Below, piece after piece: positions 14,705 through 22,825 of a stretch of DNA of 48,180 nt; position 1 is the stretch's first letter, and the number at the start of each line of letters is the position of its first letter. Below the pieces are notes generated by a model. It saw nothing but the letters and a program-made list of their open reading frames with translations. It was not told the DNA's origin and did no database searches. The translations under genes and the position numbers were made by a program. The DNA is from an uncultured Pseudoflavonifractor sp. (lineage in GTDB: Bacteria > Bacillota > Clostridia > Oscillospirales > Oscillospiraceae): assembly GCA_947644625.1 (NCBI GenBank), contig CANRZY010000004.1:1-48180 (forward strand), read 5' to 3'.

Positions 14705-16006
14705 ATGTCTCAGATCCTCATTTGCCTTTCCATCGCCCTGACGGGCGGGCTTCTCATGTCCCGGCCGGCCAAAAGGCTGGGGCTTCCCGCCGTCACCGCC
14801 TATCTCATTACCGGACTCCTGCTGGGCCCCTTCTGTCTGGGCGCTTTGAGCATCCCCGGCCTGGGTTTCTCCAGCCTGGACCAGGTGGTGGAATTCAATA
14901 TCATTTCCCAGGCGGCCCTTGGCTTCATCGCCTTTTCCATCGGAGACGAGTTCCGGCTGGAGCAGCTGCGGAGCATGGGCTCCCGGGTCATTATCGTGGG
15001 CATTGCCCAGGCGGTGGTCACCACCGCCGTGGTGGATCTGGCTCTTATCGCCCTCCATTTTCTGAATCCCGCCCTTATCAGCCTGCCCTCCGCCATCACC
15101 CTGGGTGCCATTGCCGCCGCCACCGCCCCTGCCGCTACCTTGATGGTGGTCCGGCAGTATAAGGCGGATGGACCTTTGACCCATCTTTTGTTGATGGTGG
15201 TGGCCATTGACGACGCGGTGGGATTGGTGCTGTTCTCCGCCTCCTTCGGGGTGGCCTCCGCCATGGAAAGCGGCGTTATCAGTGTGGTCAGCGTCCTGGT
15301 GGAGCCTGTGATCGAAATCGTTCTCTCCCTGATCCTGGGCGGTTTCGCCGGATTTTTCCTCCACTGCCTGGAGCAGTTTTTCCATTCCAGGAGCAAGCGG
15401 CGCAGCCTTTCCATCGGCTTTGTACTGCTGACGGTAGGCCTTTCTATGATGGAATTTGAAATCGGCGGCGTCCACATCGGCTTCAGCCTGCTGCTCACCT
15501 GCATGATGGCGGGCACCGTTTTCTGCAATATCTGCCGCACCTCTCAGGAGATCATGGAGCGGATCGACCACTGGACCGCACCCCTGAGTATCCTGTTCTT
15601 TGTTCTGTCCGGCGCTGAACTGGATCTGGGGGTGCTGTCCCAGCCCTTGGTACTGCTGGTGGGCGTTGTCTACATCCTGTTTCGCTCCCTGGGCAAGTTT
15701 ACCGGCTCCTATCTCAGCTGCGCCGCTACCGGGTGCGACGCCAAGATCAAGAAGCATTTGGGCATTACCCTTCTCCCCCAAGCGGGCGTGGCCCTGGGGA
15801 TGGCCCTTACCGCTCAGAACCTGATGGACGGAGCCATGGTACGCAATGTGGTACTGTTCTCCGTGCTGGTCTACGAGCTGGTCGGACCTACCCTGACCAA
15901 GCGTTCCCTCACGGCCGCCGGAGAGATCCGGCCAGAGGGAAAGACCTCCGCCCGGACCATGAACAAGGCCAAGGAGCCGGTGGAGCTGGGCACGGGAAAA
16001 TCTTGA
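14705..16006 (+). CDS. Cation:proton antiporter (CPA2 family)
   Basis: A 433-residue membrane protein with about twelve hydrophobic segments. It has features of CPA2 antiporters: LGLPAVTAYLITGLLLGP near the N-terminus, the discontinuous-helix region AAATAPAATLMVVRQYKA, and VAIDDAVGLVLFS with the paired acidic residues of the ion site. It exchanges sodium or potassium for protons at the cytoplasmic membrane; no TrkA-N/RCK domain is fused. The C-terminal 35 residues are hydrophilic. GAAGGAG precedes the ATG. The promoter of the next gene overlaps its stop codon. Confidence 0.88.
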   Translation: MSQILICLSIALTGGLLMSRPAKRLGLPAVTAYLITGLLLGPFCLGALSIPGLGFSSLDQVVEFNIISQAALGFIAFSIGDEFRLEQLRSMGSRVIIVGIAQAVVTTAVVDLALIALHFLNPALISLPSAITLGAIAAATAPAATLMVVRQYKADGPLTHLLLMVVAIDDAVGLVLFSASFGVASAMESGVISVVSVLVEPVIEIVLSLILGGFAGFFLHCLEQFFHSRSKRRSLSIGFVLLTVGLSMMEFEIGGVHIGFSLLLTCMMAGTVFCNICRTSQEIMERIDHWTAPLSILFFVLSGAELDLGVLSQPLVLLVGVVYILFRSLGKFTGSYLSCAATGCDAKIKKHLGITLLPQAGVALGMALTAQNLMDGAMVRNVVLFSVLVYELVGPTLTKRSLTAAGEIRPEGKTSARTMNKAKEPVELGTGKS

Positions 16007-16031
16007 CACCGTCCCCCTTTTTTGCTATCAT
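16003..16031 (+). promoter_or_regulatory. Promoter of the ECF S-component gene
   Basis: TTGACA (16003-16008, overlapping the antiporter TGA stop), 17-nt spacer, TATCAT (16026-16031). Confidence 0.7.
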
Positions 16032-16036
16032 TCTTT

Positions 16037-16148
16037 CAGCGAAACCGCCGTTACGAAAACGGCCCCGTCCCGTACAAAAATATGGAATGTCAATGCGCCG
16101 CGAAGGCTGGAGTCCCCATGAAGGGGACCGGCTTTCGCGGCGTTTTTT
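16037..16148 (+). promoter_or_regulatory. Attenuator leader, candidate orphan riboswitch
   Basis: About 60 nt after the start site, which includes a CCGTT/AACGG hairpin, are followed by a long hairpin (16096-16142, arms CGCCGCGAA and TTCGCGGCG around an AGTCCCC/GGGGAC core) and TTTTTT, all before the ribosome site of the ECF S-component gene. A terminator inside a 5 prime leader of a transporter gene is the usual layout of a riboswitch or attenuator. I do not match the aptamer part to a known class. Confidence 0.6.
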
Positions 16149-16168
16149 GACCGGAAGGAGTTTTTACA

Positions 16169-16714
16169 GTGGATCCCTACCGCACCAAAAAGCTTGTCCT
16201 GGCCGCCCTTTTTCTGGCGATCGGGGTGGTTCTGCCCACCGCTACCCACTCCATTCCCAATGCGGGAAGCGTACTTCTTCCTATGCACATTCCGGTCCTG
16301 CTGTGCGGCCTGACCTGCTCCTGGCAATATGGACTGCTGTGCGGCCTGCTCTCCCCTGCCCTGTCCAGCCTCATCACCGGAATGCCCCCTGCCGCCGTCC
16401 TCCCCGCCATGGTCTGCGAACTGGCTGCCTATGGCCTTCTCTCCGGTCTCTCCGCCCGGTTGGTCCACACGGGGACCCGTTTGACAGATCTCTACCTCCA
16501 GCTTATCTCCGCCATGCTCCTGGGCCGGGCGGTGTACGGCGCCATGAACGCCCTGGTGTTCCGGGCGGGGACCTATTCCATGGAGGTCTTTCTTACCGCC
16601 GCCTTTGTTACCGCCCTACCCGGCATTCTCCTCCAGCTGATCCTGCTCCCCTCTCTGGTGCTGGCGCTGGAGAAGGCCCGGATCCTGAAGGATCCCTACA
16701 GTGTTCCGGCATAA
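16169..16714 (+). CDS. ECF transporter S-component
   Basis: A 181-residue, six-segment membrane protein of the ECF S-component type. It starts with the family-like basic N-terminus followed by LVLAALFLAIGVVLPTATHS and has LLPMHIPVLLCGLTCSWQYG and SSLITGMPP, typical of vitamin-binding S-components. It would capture an unknown vitamin or precursor and dock on a shared EcfAAT energy module encoded elsewhere. The start is GTG (16169) with AAGGAG eight bases upstream. It is a single gene between an attenuator and a strong terminator, so expression probably responds to its ligand. Confidence 0.82.
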   Translation: MDPYRTKKLVLAALFLAIGVVLPTATHSIPNAGSVLLPMHIPVLLCGLTCSWQYGLLCGLLSPALSSLITGMPPAAVLPAMVCELAAYGLLSGLSARLVHTGTRLTDLYLQLISAMLLGRAVYGAMNALVFRAGTYSMEVFLTAAFVTALPGILLQLILLPSLVLALEKARILKDPYSVPA

Positions 16715-16739
16715 CGATTTTGTTTCCTCCTTTGGGCAG

Positions 16740-16775
16740 AAAAAACACCGTTTCAGAAACGGTGTTTTTTCTGTC
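16740..16775 (+). terminator. Intrinsic terminator of the ECF S-component gene
   Basis: Fourteen-bp perfect stem AAAAAACACCGTTT/AAACGGTGTTTTTT with a CAG loop. The A-tract makes it able to act on the minus strand as well, for the ABC permease gene. Confidence 0.9.
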
Positions 16776-16871
16776 TCTTTTTATTGAGAAACGCCCCCCT
16801 GTCCGGGCGTCCGCCGCAAAGGCTCACATCCATGGAAAAACGGGACCCGTTCTTTTCAGCAGCCTTTCCTT

Positions 16872-17846
16872 TTACGTTTTCTCCCGCATTTTATCATACA
16901 GCTTCTCTGTGTAGATATCCAGGACCACTGCCACAAGTATGATGATTCCTTTTACCACCGTCTGCCAGTAGTTGTCCACCTTCATCAGATTGAGGCCATT
17001 GCTGATAAGACCGATGGTCAGGCAGCCGAATACCGTTCCGATCACAGTCCCGGAGCCGCCGCCCATGGGCGTTCCTCCGATAACCACCGCCGCTATCACG
17101 TCCATTACGGTGTCTCCGCCGATCGTTGTCTGTGCCGAGCCCACTCTGCCGCAGGATATAAACGCGGTGATGGTAGTTACCGCACCAAGGAGAACGGAAA
17201 CCCCGATCCGCGTCTTCGACACATTGATCCCGGAAACCTTTGCCGCCTCCGCATTTCCTCCTACCGCTATCACATTGCGCCCAAAGCTGGTCTTGCTTAA
17301 AATGACCGCGCCCGCGATAACCAGAACAAACAGGAATAAAACAGGCATGGGGATCCTGCCTACATACCCCTGCCCCATAAACACGATCCCCTCATTGATA
17401 TTCGGGATCGGGCTTCCATTCGAGAGCAGCAGCATGAGACCCTTGTAGATCTGCTGCATGGCCAGTGTGATCAGGAACGGAGGCAGCTTGAATTTCACCG
17501 CGATAAAGGAGTTGAGTCCTCCCAGGCCCATGCCGAGCAGCAGACAGAGGATCAATATCGCAGGAAACGGAAGCCCCGCCACCGACAGCAATCCGGCAAC
17601 AATACCGATCAAACACATCATGTTTCCAATGGACAGGTCCACGCTGGCGGAGGCCAGCAAAAACGTGTATCCGATACCAACGATCGCGTTTGTACTGATC
17701 TGCATTGCCACATTTGTCAAATTTCTCGGCGTAAGAAATACCGGGGTAGCAAAGGACAGTACAAGAAAAAAGATAATGTCCAGCATGAGCGCCCGATTAT
17801 TTAAAAAGAACAGGAAAACCGCTTCAGACGGCCGCTTTTTACTCAT
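16872..17846 (-). CDS. Sugar ABC transporter permease (RbsC type)
   Basis: A 324-residue inner-membrane permease of the ribose/xylose type (BPD_transp_2), with about nine or ten hydrophobic segments. Diagnostic stretches are SVDLSIGNMMCLIGIVAG and AAVVIGGTPMGGGSGTVIGT. It forms the channel for the neighbouring ATPase and binding protein. The start codon overlaps the ATPase stop by four bases, indicating coupled translation. It is the last gene of a leftward nine-gene run. Confidence 0.9.
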   Translation of the reverse strand: MSKKRPSEAVFLFFLNNRALMLDIIFFLVLSFATPVFLTPRNLTNVAMQISTNAIVGIGYTFLLASASVDLSIGNMMCLIGIVAGLLSVAGLPFPAILILCLLLGMGLGGLNSFIAVKFKLPPFLITLAMQQIYKGLMLLLSNGSPIPNINEGIVFMGQGYVGRIPMPVLFLFVLVIAGAVILSKTSFGRNVIAVGGNAEAAKVSGINVSKTRIGVSVLLGAVTTITAFISCGRVGSAQTTIGGDTVMDVIAAVVIGGTPMGGGSGTVIGTVFGCLTIGLISNGLNLMKVDNYWQTVVKGIIILVAVVLDIYTEKLYDKMREKT

Positions 17847-19363
17847 GTAGGCCGACCCCCTTTTTCTGTGTTATGTGGAAGGATCCCAAACATTTCGGAT
17901 ATAATGACAGATTCGTCCGCTTCGCCCCTGTTGTGTTCACCCACGATGGTTCCGCCACATACCACCAGGACGCGGTCACTCATGCCAAGCACCTCCTCCA
18001 GGTCGGAGGAGATCAGGATGATCGCGTGCTTCTCCGCAGCCAGACGGCTGCACTGCATATATATTTCATACTTCGCGCCCACATCCACGCCGCGGGTCGG
18101 TTCATCCAGGATCAAAAGCTTTGGCTGTGTCAACAGCGCGCGGCCGATCAAAACCTTTTGCTGATTGCCTCCGCTGAGCGACCAAATCGGCATATTGATA
18201 TTCGCCGTTTTTACTCCCAGCCCTGACGCCATATCGACGGCGGCGGCATTTTCTTTCTTTTTGTTGATAAAGCCAAACCGGCATATCCGGTCAAAATAGG
18301 ATAGGGTCATATTCAGTTTGACCGAAAATTTCCTTACAACGCCAAGGCGCAAACGGTCTTCCGTTACCATGTTGATCCCATTGTTGATCGCCTCCTGCGG
18401 AGAGCGGTTGACAATTTTTTTGCCGTTAAGGTACATGCTGCCGGAATCCAACGGGGATATCCCGAAGATCCCATTCATGATCTCGGTACGGCCCGCCCCA
18501 ACCAATCCGGCAATTCCCAGGATCTCCCCCTCTCGGACTTGAAAGCTGACCTGATCGAAGGTGTTCCGCTTACACAGAGCCTCCGCCTGAAATACCACAT
18601 CTCCAATCGGGGCGGATTTCTTTGGATAAAGATTCTCCATTTTCCGGCCGGCGATCATTGCAATCAGTTCCGGCATAGGGGTCTCCTCCGTTTTTCGGGT
18701 AGCGATCTTTTCGCCGTCCCGAAAAACGGTTACACGGTTGGCAATCTCAAATATTTCATCCAGCTTATGGGAAATAAAAATAACTGCCGTCCCTTGAGAG
18801 GAAATATCCCGGACGATCCGGTACAGGATCTCAATCTCTTTATCCGAGAGCGAGGACGTAGGCTCATCCATAATGACAAGCTTTGACTGGTAAGAGATCG
18901 CCCGCACCAGCTCCACGATCTGCATTTGCGCCACGCTCAACGTTTTCACCACCGCCTGGGGTGAAATATCGATCTTCAGACTATCGATCAACGCCTGGGT
19001 CTCCTGCTCGCAGCGCTTTTTGGAGTATAAGCCATGGCAGCGGAACCGGTCGGACCGTCCGATCCATATATTCTCCGCCACCGTCATGCTGGGAACCAGC
19101 TCTAGCTCCTGATGGATCATGGAGATCCCGATTTGCAGCGCGTCATGGGCGGACCTGGGCCGGTACGGCTTTCCCTCAAAGAGCATCTCCCCGGAATCCG
19201 GCGTCAATGTGCCGAGCAGAATATTCATCAGAGTCGATTTCCCGGCTCCATTCTCCCCGGCCAAGGCATGTACCTCCCCGGCGTTAATATCAAAGTCCAC
19301 GGATTTTAAAGCTTGATTGGAGTAGAACCGTTTGCTGATCCCTTTCGCTTCAAACAGTTTCAT
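17843..19363 (-). CDS. Sugar ABC transporter ATP-binding protein (RbsA type)
   Basis: A 506-residue double-NBD ATPase, the usual length for RbsA/MglA. The first half has Walker A GENGAGKST, an altered signature LSVAQMQIVE and Walker B LVIMDEPTSSL; the second has a degenerate Walker A GLVGAGRTE, signature LSGGNQQKV and Walker B LILDEPTRGVD. This asymmetry is normal in the family. It energises import of a sugar by the permease encoded downstream. A 12-bp hairpin separates it from the binding-protein gene upstream and may lower its expression relative to that gene. Confidence 0.95.
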   Translation of the reverse strand: MKLFEAKGISKRFYSNQALKSVDFDINAGEVHALAGENGAGKSTLMNILLGTLTPDSGEMLFEGKPYRPRSAHDALQIGISMIHQELELVPSMTVAENIWIGRSDRFRCHGLYSKKRCEQETQALIDSLKIDISPQAVVKTLSVAQMQIVELVRAISYQSKLVIMDEPTSSLSDKEIEILYRIVRDISSQGTAVIFISHKLDEIFEIANRVTVFRDGEKIATRKTEETPMPELIAMIAGRKMENLYPKKSAPIGDVVFQAEALCKRNTFDQVSFQVREGEILGIAGLVGAGRTEIMNGIFGISPLDSGSMYLNGKKIVNRSPQEAINNGINMVTEDRLRLGVVRKFSVKLNMTLSYFDRICRFGFINKKKENAAAVDMASGLGVKTANINMPIWSLSGGNQQKVLIGRALLTQPKLLILDEPTRGVDVGAKYEIYMQCSRLAAEKHAIILISSDLEEVLGMSDRVLVVCGGTIVGEHNRGEADESVIISEMFGILPHNTEKGGRPT

Positions 19364-19383
19364 ACCTTATCCCTCCAAGGTGG

Positions 19384-19412
19384 GGGCATGAGGGCACGAA
19401 GCCCTCATGCCC
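19384..19412 (-). promoter_or_regulatory. Intercistronic hairpin between binding protein and ATPase genes
   Basis: Twelve-bp perfect stem GGGCATGAGGGC/GCCCTCATGCCC with a 5-nt loop and no U-run, in the only sizeable gap of the ABC part. Such stems often protect the upstream mRNA and give more binding protein than membrane parts. Confidence 0.6.
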
Positions 19413-19421
19413 AGGTGCGAA

Positions 19422-20453
19422 TCACTCAAGCCCCTCTTCCGCCGCGATCTCGTCCACGTTGTCCAGCGTCATAAGCCGATAATATTGGTCGATATTGACC
19501 GTCTTATCGCAGGCCTCGCCGGAAAACGCTTTCTCCGCCACGTCTCCGCAGCTGTCGCCCAGAGAACGCAGAGACAGGCAAACGGTGGCGTCAAATTCGC
19601 CGCTTCGCAGTCCCGCGATGCCCACCGAGTTTCCGTCCGCGCTGACGATCACAAAATCGTCCACGGGATCATAATTCTGGGCCCGCAGCGCATTGACGAT
19701 ACCGCTGGTCATATCGTCTGCCTGGGAGATGAAGCAGTTGATCTCAGGATACACCTGCATCCAGTCCGTAACGAGATTATAGGCCTTTTCCGCCTCGGCG
19801 TCCGCGTAGCCTTCCATAATGAGCTTTACCCTGCCTTCGTTTTCCGGCAGGTCAACGCAGTTTTCAATAAACGCGTCATACTTGATCTGGGCGGGAACAC
19901 TGGTGGGCAAGCCCCGAACGATCCCGATGTTAAGATTCTGGTCCGGATGATCCTGAAGCCATTGGTTTACATAATCTGCTTGGCAAATTCCTCCAAGGGC
20001 CTGGCTTCCGCTTACATAGCAGTAGTAATCATCATCCTCCACCTTCGCGCTGCGCCCCGCAATAATGACCTTGATCCCCGCCTCGGTCATCAACCGGATC
20101 GCCGGAACGCTGGCGTCACTGTCACAGACCATTATAACGACAGCTTCGCAGCCCAGAGAAATAAAATTCTCACAGTTGGTAAGCTCCTTGCTCGTATCAC
20201 CGTCCGCGCTGAGGGAGACATAGTCCCAGCCATGCTCTGTGGCCATCCGCTCAAAATTGTCCAGTGTAAGCTTCATGGTACTGTCCAACGCGGACATGGA
20301 AAAACCGATCAAATGCTTTTCTTCCTGTTCGGGAGTTGCCACCACCGGATTTGATTCAAGCGTTTCCTTATCGTTGTCTGTGGGTGTTTTTTGGCAGGAG
20401 CTGAGGCTAAGGAGCATAACGGCTGTCAAAAAAAGCGCTGTTAGTTTTTTCAT
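19422..20453 (-). CDS. Sugar-binding lipoprotein of the ABC importer
   Basis: A 343-residue Peripla_BP_4 substrate-binding protein. The signal peptide ends in lipobox SLSSC (Cys20), so it is anchored outside the membrane. The binding fold begins at HLIGFSMSALDSTMK and carries NLNIGIVRGLPTS and VSADGNSVGIAGLRSGEF in the usual places. The ATG at 20453 is preferred: the first track ATG (20462) is only two bases after the AAAGGA site. The ligand is unknown; the linked PTS genes suggest a sugar, sugar acid or polyol. Confidence 0.88.
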   Translation of the reverse strand: MKKLTALFLTAVMLLSLSSCQKTPTDNDKETLESNPVVATPEQEEKHLIGFSMSALDSTMKLTLDNFERMATEHGWDYVSLSADGDTSKELTNCENFISLGCEAVVIMVCDSDASVPAIRLMTEAGIKVIIAGRSAKVEDDDYYCYVSGSQALGGICQADYVNQWLQDHPDQNLNIGIVRGLPTSVPAQIKYDAFIENCVDLPENEGRVKLIMEGYADAEAEKAYNLVTDWMQVYPEINCFISQADDMTSGIVNALRAQNYDPVDDFVIVSADGNSVGIAGLRSGEFDATVCLSLRSLGDSCGDVAEKAFSGEACDKTVNIDQYYRLMTLDNVDEIAAEEGLE

Positions 20454-20495
20454 TTGATTCATTTCCTTTCCGGTATATTTTTTAATATGTGGATA

Positions 20496-21410
20496 TTAAC
20501 GAAGGACAGATTGGCACATCCGGCGCAGGGTGTGCCGTTTCCCCTTAAGGGCAATGGACAATGCCGTGATAAGCTCCGGCGTCGCCATATTTTCGTTGAT
20601 CCCCGCGTCTCCAAGCATCTGGATATCCGCGCCGCAAATTTTATTGTCGATGGCAATTCTTTGGATCAGCTCTGCTTCCGAGCCCTCCATGGAGCTGTGT
20701 ATTCCGGTGATGGCAATGCCTCCCGCCGCGTGTATGGCGTCGATCAGATCCGTTACATACTCTCTTGAAAAACCGGGCAGCGTACCCACAGCCGGAACCT
20801 GAAACAGATTGGCTCCCGCTTCAACCGCCTTAGCCGCAAAATCCGCCGTCTGAAGCTGACGCATATGGACCGGAGCTTTTTTTAGTTTGGGTCCGTGCAG
20901 AACACCAGCTTCCACAAGAGCGCGGCCCTTTGCCTTTTTTGCCAGGACCCGGATGGCGGGAAGAAAATCGGGATCCTGCTCAAACCCATAAACGCATACA
21001 ATGTCAAATCCTTCTTCCAGCATTCTATCCATACGCGCTTCACTGGCCTGCTCCACAAACATTTCAACCGCCACAGGTCTGCCGATCATGGCCCGGATCT
21101 CTCTGGCACGCCATCCCTTCCCGGCCTGAAGCTGTATTTCCTCAAAAGCTGTGTCATCCAAGGGATCCTTGGAGGGCAGTCCGGGAAACATGGGACGTTC
21201 CGGGTCATAATAGCACAGCTTTACAAGATCCGCCCCCATTGCGGCGCAAGCCTCGGCGTTGGTCACCCCCTGGATCAGATTTGGCCCCTTGCTGCGCGCG
21301 CAGGCGTATACGCATCTCCCCTCTGACTCCCGGAGCGCCTCAAACAGTTCTTCCGGCGTCAGACACAGCAGCTCCGACGGCGTGCAGGTCATCAATCTCT
21401 TTTTCCCCAT
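20496..21410 (-). CDS. TIM-barrel-like protein (PEP phosphonomutase-like/DUF7916 type)
   Basis: A 304-residue cytosolic protein. It resembles the proteins called PEP phosphonomutase-like or DUF7916 that sit beside PTS genes in Firmicutes: start KRLMTCTPSELLCLTPEELFEA, then SEGRCVYACARS, TNAEACAAMGADLVKLCYYD and VGTLPGFSREYVTDLIDAIH. The repeated strand-Gly-Ala pattern suggests a beta/alpha barrel. Possible roles are an aldolase or a regulatory subunit for the imported sugar, but no catalytic set can be named safely. AGGAGG lies seven bases upstream. It lies between the HPr gene and the binding-protein gene in one operon. Confidence 0.55.
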   Translation of the reverse strand: MGKKRLMTCTPSELLCLTPEELFEALRESEGRCVYACARSKGPNLIQGVTNAEACAAMGADLVKLCYYDPERPMFPGLPSKDPLDDTAFEEIQLQAGKGWRAREIRAMIGRPVAVEMFVEQASEARMDRMLEEGFDIVCVYGFEQDPDFLPAIRVLAKKAKGRALVEAGVLHGPKLKKAPVHMRQLQTADFAAKAVEAGANLFQVPAVGTLPGFSREYVTDLIDAIHAAGGIAITGIHSSMEGSEAELIQRIAIDNKICGADIQMLGDAGINENMATPELITALSIALKGKRHTLRRMCQSVLR

Positions 21411-21431
21411 TCCCTTTCCTCCTTTCTTTCA

Positions 21432-21698
21432 CTATTCTGTAAGCCCCTCGATCAGGCTTCGCACCGCATCCAAGGCCTCCGCCTCATCTTTGCCGTCGCA
21501 TATCAATTCCACCCGCGCGCCATATGTAAATTTCCCTGTAAGAATATGGAGGGTGCTTTTGGCGTTTACGGGCTTTCCCCCGTTTGTATCCCGCATCGTG
21601 ATCTCGCAGAGAAAGCGGGTCGCTTCTTTGGCGATCCTTCCGGAAGGACGCGCATGCAGCCCGGAGGGATCATGGATGGTCACAATCGCTTTTTGCAT
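21432..21698 (-). CDS. HPr-family phosphocarrier protein encoded in the operon
   Basis: An 88-residue HPr. The phosphorylated histidine is His15 in PSGLHARPSG, and the regulatory Ser region is kept as NAKSTLHILTG (Ser48, equivalent to Ser46 after a two-residue insertion). It can therefore receive phosphate from enzyme I and could also be a target of HPr kinase. GGAGG precedes ATG 21698. A private HPr in a PTS operon suggests a dedicated phosphate path to the IIA and to the PRD regulator encoded upstream. Enzyme I is not in the window. Confidence 0.9.
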   Translation of the reverse strand: MQKAIVTIHDPSGLHARPSGRIAKEATRFLCEITMRDTNGGKPVNAKSTLHILTGKFTYGARVELICDGKDEAEALDAVRSLIEGLTE

Positions 21699-21718
21699 AA
21701 CTTCCTCCGACCTGTCAA

Positions 21719-22156
21719 TCAATTTTGAAAGATCCGCACAACCTCCGCCGCCGTAGCGCAGAGCATCAGCTTTTTAATACACTCGGGATCCACGATTTTT
21801 TCCGCAACCATCCCAAAGGTTTCCAAATGCTCCGCTTTATTCGCCGCGGCAACGCCTACCAGAATCCGAATGGGATTGTTATCCTGCTGGGGAAACACAA
21901 CAGGCTCCTTCAAGCGCAGAAAGCAAATTCCCGTCCCTTTCGCGCCGTCCTCGGCCCGTGCGTGGGGCATGGCAACACCGGGCGCCACAATGATGTATGC
22001 TCCATATCCCTCCACAAGGGAGATCATGGCGTCTATGTATCTGCGCTCCACAATGCCTTCCGCTACCATAAGTTCACCAGCCTGCGTGATCGCCTCCTTC
22101 CAATCCTCCGCCTTAAAATCCAGCATTACGGCGGATTCCTCTATGATCTGCCTCAT
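21719..22156 (-). CDS. PTS IIA component (ascorbate/mannitol-fructose type)
   Basis: A 145-residue cytosolic IIA protein. The phosphorylated His is in VAPGVAMPHARAEDG; the surrounding pattern (LKEPVVF, then PIRILVGVAAANKAEHLE) is of the UlaC/SgaA-type. It would pass phosphate from HPr to the IIB encoded just upstream. The track start at 22165 is a GTG; the ATG at 22156 has GGAGG eight bases before it and is preferred. Gaps to IIB and HPr are about 20 bp. Confidence 0.88.
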   Translation of the reverse strand: MRQIIEESAVMLDFKAEDWKEAITQAGELMVAEGIVERRYIDAMISLVEGYGAYIIVAPGVAMPHARAEDGAKGTGICFLRLKEPVVFPQQDNNPIRILVGVAAANKAEHLETFGMVAEKIVDPECIKKLMLCATAAEVVRIFQN

Positions 22157-22174
22157 CCTCTTCACCTCCGTTCT

Positions 22175-22525
22175 TTATTCTTCCCGCAGCCAGCCTTTGC
22201 TTAAAAAGGATCTCACGATCTCCTGGCGGATCTGCTCCTGATTGGCGATGTCCTTGACCTCGATCACCAGCGCCTCCGGCACTCTTTGCCGCAGCTCATC
22301 TATGCGCAGGGCCTCGCAAAAGATAACATCCGGCGTTGAATCCCGGCTTCCCATGGGGTTATCCTCCGTTGCGGGCTCAACGCTGTAATCGGTGATGCCC
22401 AAAGCATGAAACGCGTTTTCCACCGCCATCTTCATCAGCAGACAGGTACACACCCCTACGATGCACAAGGTATTGGCCGTAAGGGGCCTGGCATAGGGAA
22501 AGCTGTACTGGTACTTTTTCTCCAT
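22175..22525 (-). CDS. PTS IIB component with atypical active-site loop
   Basis: A 116-residue IIB protein of the ascorbate/SgaB-like class. The usual loop CGTGLGSSLMLKM appears here as CIVGVCTCLLMKM: the first Cys aligns with the phosphorylated Cys, but two of three glycines are lost and two more Cys are present. The rest (VENAFHALGI, then ALVIEVKDIANQEQIRQEI) fits the family. The N-terminal 20 residues (MEKKYQYSFPYARPLTANT) are an extension. The longer track ORF reads into the mobile repeat and is rejected; ATG 22525 is used. It is separated from IIC by a 272-bp repeat element. Confidence 0.78.
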   Translation of the reverse strand: MEKKYQYSFPYARPLTANTLCIVGVCTCLLMKMAVENAFHALGITDYSVEPATEDNPMGSRDSTPDVIFCEALRIDELRQRVPEALVIEVKDIANQEQIRQEIVRSFLSKGWLREE

Positions 22526-22553
22526 GTTTGATCCATCCTTTCCGTAATAATTA

Positions 22554-22825
22554 GCTTCGATCAACAAGGGTAAACACGCCCCAGAGGCCCCAAAGGGCGC
22601 GCTGGTGGTGTTCTCGCCCTCCGAGGGCGACAAGCCCACGTTCGGGCTGTGGCCTTGCCATCACACCCTTTGGGGCCTCTGGGGTCCGAAGGAGTTTTGC
22701 GAGAGCCCAAAGCATTCCCGGCAAGGTTGTCAACGCAGCCTTACTGGCGTAAGGCAAGGAGACAAAACGCAGTCCGGAAGCGGCTTGGGCCCCGCAAAAC
22801 CGTGTCTGCCCTTGTTGATCGAAGC
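22554..22825 (+). mobile_element. TA-flanked palindromic-end repeat, copy 1 (272 bp, full length)
   Basis: Non-coding element inside the PTS operon between IIC and IIB. Both sides are flanked by TA. Ends are a perfect 17-bp inverted repeat, GCTTCGATCAACAAGGG and its complement. Inside, CCCCAGAGGCCCCAAAGGG pairs exactly with a distal complement, and GTTTTGCG/CGCAAAAC forms another stem. No transposase. The TAG stop of IIC is made of the flanking TA plus the first base of the element. Confidence 0.8.
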
